Shown piece after piece: positions 60,800-64,000 of a stretch of DNA of 64,000 bases; position 1 is the stretch's first letter; every line of letters begins with the position of its first letter. Both the position numbers and the translations under genes were made by a program. The notes below the pieces were generated by a model that saw nothing but the letters and a program-made list of their open reading frames with translations, ran no database searches and was not told the origin of the DNA. The stretch covers positions 3,658,001 to 3,722,000 of the forward strand of contig NZ_JAMZDZ010000001.1 in the NCBI RefSeq assembly GCF_024172085.1. The letters run 5' to 3'. Source of the DNA: Hamadaea flava (GTDB taxonomy: Bacteria; Actinomycetota; Actinomycetes; Mycobacteriales; Micromonosporaceae).

Positions 60800-60829
60800 A
60801 CACTACTGCGCTAACCGAAGTACCGTCAA
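60800..60829 (-). promoter_or_regulatory. padR promoter (-35 TTGACG, -10 TAGTGT)
   Basis: On the minus strand TTGACG and TAGTGT are 18 bp apart, and the GTG follows 7 nt after. It is the best sigma-A-type leaderless promoter in the window. Confidence 0.7.
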
Positions 60830-60834
60830 CAAAA

Positions 60835-60863
60835 GAGAACCCCGACGGAGTGTCGGGGTTCTC
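60835..60863 (-). terminator. Terminator after glnA2
   Basis: Hairpin GAGAACCCCGAC / GTCGGGGTTCTC with a 5-nt loop. On the minus strand it is followed by TTTTGTTG. It begins 4 bp past the glnA2 stop and abuts the padR -35. Confidence 0.9.
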
Positions 60864-60867
60864 GTTG

Positions 60868-62220
60868 TCAGAGTGCGCCGAGGTAGCGACGCCGCTCGTA
60901 CGGCGTGACCTCGCGGCGGTACTCCTCCCACTCGGCTCGTTTGTTCCGCAGGAAGAAGTCGAACACGTGCTCGCCCAGGATCTCGGCGACCAGTTCGGAC
61001 CCGGCCATCACGTCGATCGCCTCGGAGAGGTTCTCCGGCAGCGATTCGTAGCCCATCGCCTTGCGCTCGGAGTTCGACAGCGACCAGACGTCGTCCTCCG
61101 CGCCCGGCGGCAGTTCGTATCCGGCCTCGATGCCCTTCATCCCCGCGCCCAGGAGCACGGCGTACGCCAGATAGGGGTTGCAGGCGCTGTCGAGCGACCG
61201 CACCTCGACGCGGGCCGAGTTGGGCTTGCCGTACGCCGGCACCCGCACGAGCGCCGACCGGTTGCGGTGCCCCCAGCACACGTACGCCGGAGCCTCCGTG
61301 ATGCGGTCGGGCAGTTGCTGCGGGAAGAGCCGCTTGTAGGAGTTGACCCACTGGTTCGTGACCGCCGTGAACTCCCGGGCGTGGGTGAGGATGCCGGCGA
61401 TGAACGCCCGGCCCACCTCGGAGAGCTTGTACGGGTCGGCCGGGTCGTGGAAGGCGTTGCGCTCCCCCTCGAACAGCGACAGGTGCGTATGCATGCCGCT
61501 GCCGGGCTGGTCGGTGAACGGCTTCGGCATGAAGGTCGCCTGCACCCCGTGCGACAGCGCCACCTCCCGCATCACGTGCCGGAACGTCATGATGTTGTCC
61601 GCCGTGGTCAGCGCGTCGGCGTACCGGAGGTCGATCTCCTGCTGGCCGGGCGCGACCTCGTGGTGGCTGAACTCCACCGAGATGCCGATCCGTTCCAGGG
61701 CCAGCACCGCCTGACGGCGGAAGTCGCGCGCGACGGCGTGCGTGGTGTGGTCGAAGTAGCCGCCCGAGTCGACCGGCGTGGGCACGCCGCCGTCGTTCGG
61801 GCCGCCCTCCAGCAGGAAGAACTCGATCTCGGGGTGGGTGTAGAAGGTGAAGCCCTTCTCGGCCGCCCGCGACAGCGACCGGCGCAGCACGTGCCGCGGG
61901 TCCGCCCAGCTCGCGTTGCCGTCGGGCAGCAGGATGTCGCAGAACATCCGGGCGCTCTCGCCAGACGAGCCGCCCTCGAACGGGAAGACCTGGAAGGTCG
62001 TCGGGTCGGGCATGGCGACCATGTCGGACTCGTAGACCCGGGCGAAGCCCTCGATCGCCGAGCCGTCGAAGCCGATGCCCTCGTCGAAGGCGGCCTCCAG
62101 CTCGGCCGGCGCGACGCTGACCGACTTCAGGGTGCCTAGCACGTCGGTGAACCACAACCGGACAAATCGGATGTCGCGCTCTTCCAACGTCCGGAGCACG
62201 AACTCCTGCTGACGGTCCAC
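60868..62220 (-). CDS. glnA2: Glutamine synthetase type I, GlnA2-like
   Basis: The 450-residue protein starts MDRQQEFVLRTLEERDIRFV, as in mycobacterial GlnA2 (Rv2222c). It has the GS signatures FDGSAIEGFARV, HPEIEFFLLE, HHEVAPGQQEID, GSGMHTHLSLFEG and NRSALVRVP. GlnA2-type enzymes are normally not controlled by adenylylation and have been linked in other actinobacteria to glutamine or polyamine metabolism. GTG start at 62220; the longer frame upstream is Arg/Lys/Ser-rich and unlikely. Confidence 0.95.
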   Translation of the reverse strand: MDRQQEFVLRTLEERDIRFVRLWFTDVLGTLKSVSVAPAELEAAFDEGIGFDGSAIEGFARVYESDMVAMPDPTTFQVFPFEGGSSGESARMFCDILLPDGNASWADPRHVLRRSLSRAAEKGFTFYTHPEIEFFLLEGGPNDGGVPTPVDSGGYFDHTTHAVARDFRRQAVLALERIGISVEFSHHEVAPGQQEIDLRYADALTTADNIMTFRHVMREVALSHGVQATFMPKPFTDQPGSGMHTHLSLFEGERNAFHDPADPYKLSEVGRAFIAGILTHAREFTAVTNQWVNSYKRLFPQQLPDRITEAPAYVCWGHRNRSALVRVPAYGKPNSARVEVRSLDSACNPYLAYAVLLGAGMKGIEAGYELPPGAEDDVWSLSNSERKAMGYESLPENLSEAIDVMAGSELVAEILGEHVFDFFLRNKRAEWEEYRREVTPYERRRYLGAL

Positions 62221-62346
62221 GGCGTTACGACCCCTCTTGGCATGACTTTTTTCTGCTTTGTGCTGGCTTCGCTTGCGCTGGCGTGAGGAGGCCGCTGGCG
62301 GCCCCATCAGCGCGCGCGAGGCTGACGGTCAGTCAACACCGATCAC

Positions 62347-62362
62347 GTTACGCGGGTGTTAC
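62347..62362. promoter_or_regulatory. Possible GlnR-like repeat in the glnA2 upstream region
   Basis: GTTAC-N6-GTTAC (complement GTAAC-N6-GTAAC) has the 11-bp phasing of GlnR half-sites with one mismatch to GaAAC. It is about 130 bp before glnA2 and about 50 bp before the divergent gene. Weak evidence. Confidence 0.3.
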
Positions 62363-62409
62363 CGGGGCTGCTCACGTCACGCCGGGAAAGCCCAGGCGTT
62401 GATCAGCAC

Positions 62410-63171
62410 GTGGCCAAGCTGTACCTCTCGCCCGCTCGCCGGAACGCCGTGCTCACCGGCATCGCGGTCGGCGGCGCCGCCGTCGTCGCGCTGAGCGTGC
62501 TGGCCGTGATCGGGTTGCGGCCGCGCACACCGGTCGCGGACCCGGCCGGTCCCACGTCGGCGGCGCCCAGTCTCCAGACGGCGCTGCTGGAGGCCGGCGA
62601 CCTGCCCGCCTCGTTCGAGGTGCGGCCGACGCTCACCCCGAAGGCACATCCGCCGAAGCGTACGGAGCGGTGCCAGAGTCTCGTCGCCGATCCGGCCGCG
62701 CTGCTGCGTTCCCTGCTGCCGATGCCGGGTTCCTCGCCGACGCCGGTGACGGCCCGGCACGTCGGGGCCGACTCGGGCGTACTGGATCAGGCGGTGCAGG
62801 TCTTCGGCCGGGGTCAGGGAACCGAGGCAGTGGACCTGATCCGCACGACCGCCAAGTCCTGCGGCGCCTTCACGGCTCGCCTCGACGACGGCACCAAGGC
62901 GCGCGTCAAGCTCACTTCGACCAGTGTGGAGAGTCTGCTCATCGGCGACGCCTACACGGTCAGCATGACCCTCACGACCAAGTCCGGGCAGCAGACCGGG
63001 TATCTCGCGATCAGCCGGGTCGGCGACACGGTCTCGGTGCTGCGGCGTACTGGGCCGGCCGGTGGACCGGTGCTGGACCGCCAGATCCAGGACCTCGTCG
63101 GCCGGGCGCTCGACAAGCTCGTGGTGCTGGGCGATCCCAGCTTGCTGGGGACCGCCCCGGCGCATCGCTGA
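62410..63171 (+). CDS. Membrane-anchored extracellular protein of unknown function
   Basis: The 253-residue protein has an N-terminal membrane anchor (AVLTGIAVGGAAVVALSVLAV region, residues 11-34) and an ectodomain beginning ALLEAGDLPASFEV with two Cys (TERCQSLV and KSCGAFTA). The layout recalls PknH-type sensor domains and small lipoproteins, but I cannot name a family. The GTG at 62410 is tentative; a GTG at 62356 is in frame. It is divergent from glnA2. Confidence 0.65.
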   Translation: MAKLYLSPARRNAVLTGIAVGGAAVVALSVLAVIGLRPRTPVADPAGPTSAAPSLQTALLEAGDLPASFEVRPTLTPKAHPPKRTERCQSLVADPAALLRSLLPMPGSSPTPVTARHVGADSGVLDQAVQVFGRGQGTEAVDLIRTTAKSCGAFTARLDDGTKARVKLTSTSVESLLIGDAYTVSMTLTTKSGQQTGYLAISRVGDTVSVLRRTGPAGGPVLDRQIQDLVGRALDKLVVLGDPSLLGTAPAHR

Positions 63172-63173
63172 TC

Positions 63174-63179
63174 TACTAT
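63174..63179 (+). promoter_or_regulatory. -10 element (TACTAT) for the gene at 63187
   Basis: TACTAT, 7 nt, then GTG at 63187. It favours this GTG over the ATG at 63178, which would lie inside the hexamer. Confidence 0.55.
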
Positions 63180-63186
63180 GCCGGGG

Positions 63187-64000
63187 GTGCCCCTCACCCC
63201 CTCCTGGACCCGCAAGCTCGCCGCCATTCTGGTCGGTTCGCTCGTCGTCCCGATCGCCGTCGAGTTCCTGCTCGCGCTGATCAAGGGCGAGTCCTACAAC
63301 CTCAGCCGCGCCGCCACCGTCGTCGGCGTCGTCGGCCTGATCTCCCTGGTGCTCTACCTCAGCCGGCCGTCGGCGGTCACCTTCCGGCTCAGCATGGCGG
63401 TCTTCCTCCTGGCCGCGGGGATCATGCTCGCGCTCTACGGCTTCCTCATCGCCTCGGTCGACGGCATGTTCAACGGCCGCGTCGCCCACGCCGCGGTGGG
63501 TGCGGTCTCGGTCTGCTTCGGGCTGATCGTCGGTTCCATCGGCGTGTACGCCTTCAGCGACGCGTGGCGGCAGCAGCCCGTGACGATCCCGGGGCAGCTG
63601 GACCTGGCCCGGTCGGTCAACGTCAAGCGGTTCGCGAGCTACCGCCCGGAGGCGCATCAGAATCTGGCCGAGCTGTGCCGGAGCCGGTTGTCCGCGGGCG
63701 ACCTGCACTACGTCGCGTACTACGCCGGGCACGACTGCGTCTTCCGGGTCGACATGCTCGACGACCCCGCGCTCGGTTCGTTCCACGGGCTCGTGGAGCC
63801 GCAGGCCCGGCGGGAGGCGTACGACGCGCAGGGTCCGACCGTCGAGGCGGCCCTGGAGAGCTTCAACCGCACCTTCAGCGGCCTGGACGTGGGCGTCATG
63901 ATCCGGCTCGTCCTCGACGTGGAACGGGGCGCGGTCTACTACTTCGCGGTCGACCGGGACACCGGCCGGTACCTCCTGGCGGTCACGCTGGATCAGGAAC
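63187..64000 (+). CDS. Membrane protein with four N-terminal helices, 3' end outside the window
   Basis: The frame from the GTG at 63187 stays open to the right edge (271 codons visible). It begins MPLTPSWTRKLAAIL, has four hydrophobic segments (LVGSLVVPIAVEFLLAL, VVGVVGLISLVLYL, FLLAAGIMLALYGFLIA and VGAVSVCFGLIVGSIGVYAF), then a soluble region with NVKRFASYRPE, YYAGHDCVFRVDML and FNRTFSGLDVG. I do not recognise a family. It starts 15 bp after the preceding gene with its own -10 element. Confidence 0.75.
   Translation, partial: MPLTPSWTRKLAAILVGSLVVPIAVEFLLALIKGESYNLSRAATVVGVVGLISLVLYLSRPSAVTFRLSMAVFLLAAGIMLALYGFLIASVDGMFNGRVAHAAVGAVSVCFGLIVGSIGVYAFSDAWRQQPVTIPGQLDLARSVNVKRFASYRPEAHQNLAELCRSRLSAGDLHYVAYYAGHDCVFRVDMLDDPALGSFHGLVEPQARREAYDAQGPTVEAALESFNRTFSGLDVGVMIRLVLDVERGAVYYFAVDRDTGRYLLAVTLDQE

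Overview
The window is high-GC actinobacterial chromosome, most like a Micromonosporaceae member. This rests on gene content, on GTG/TTG starts, on GTGA/ATGA stop-start overlaps, and on a gene order close to the Mycobacterium tuberculosis Rv2896-Rv2993 block. The family assignment is an inference. Almost everything is core genome. I see no transposase, prophage, CRISPR array or biosynthetic cluster.

Layout. 1-4.9 kb: end of comM, dprA, DUF2469-rnhB, an M23 peptidase, a class V aminotransferase and the first of two signal peptidase I genes. 4.9-12 kb: the second lepB with a repetitive N-terminus, the rpsP-khpA-rimM-trmD-rplS operon, and an archaeal-type proS followed by two DUF402 paralogues. 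12-15 kb: a repeat-rich gap, an amidohydrolase, a VapBC-like toxin-antitoxin pair and a secreted SGNH hydrolase. 15-29 kb: ffh, amt-glnB-glnD (nitrogen control), a kinase-like gene, ftsY, an AAA ATPase, a HAD phosphatase and smc. 29-36 kb: a small coiled-coil protein, a CAP-domain protein, then DUF177-rpmF-plsX-rnc-mutM, a DivIVA-like protein, coaD and rsmD. 36-46 kb: an LPVTG surface protein, recG, a fakA-like gene, rpmB, thiL, an Lrp-type domain, DUF3515 and ddl. 46-53 kb: a Cys/Met-metabolism enzyme, plsC-gpsA, cofC, and CHAD - small OB protein - ppk1. 53-57 kb: hupB, leuCD with a divergent IclR regulator, tRNA-Glu and tRNA-Gln. 57-64 kb: membrane proteins, a FAHD enzyme, a PadR-controlled membrane protein, glnA2 and a partial membrane-protein gene.

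The least explained signal is non-coding. Six intergenic gaps each hold an imperfect or perfect long palindrome of one family (arms around RGATCANGGATAYGCATGC, with CCCAAGATC in the loop). All lie downstream of gene ends at operon borders. The flanking arms differ between copies but stay complementary within each copy. Two further gaps hold a second, about 60-bp repeat followed by short GC-rich direct or tandem repeats. These look like a family of mobile or domesticated terminator/REP-like elements.

A second theme is promoter architecture. At least sixteen genes have a TANNNT hexamer ending exactly 6-7 nt before the start codon, the signature of leaderless mRNAs; I used it to fix several starts. 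Candidate regulatory sites include a GlnR-type box before amt, PHO-box-like repeats before ppk1, and a palindrome inside the toxin-antitoxin promoter.
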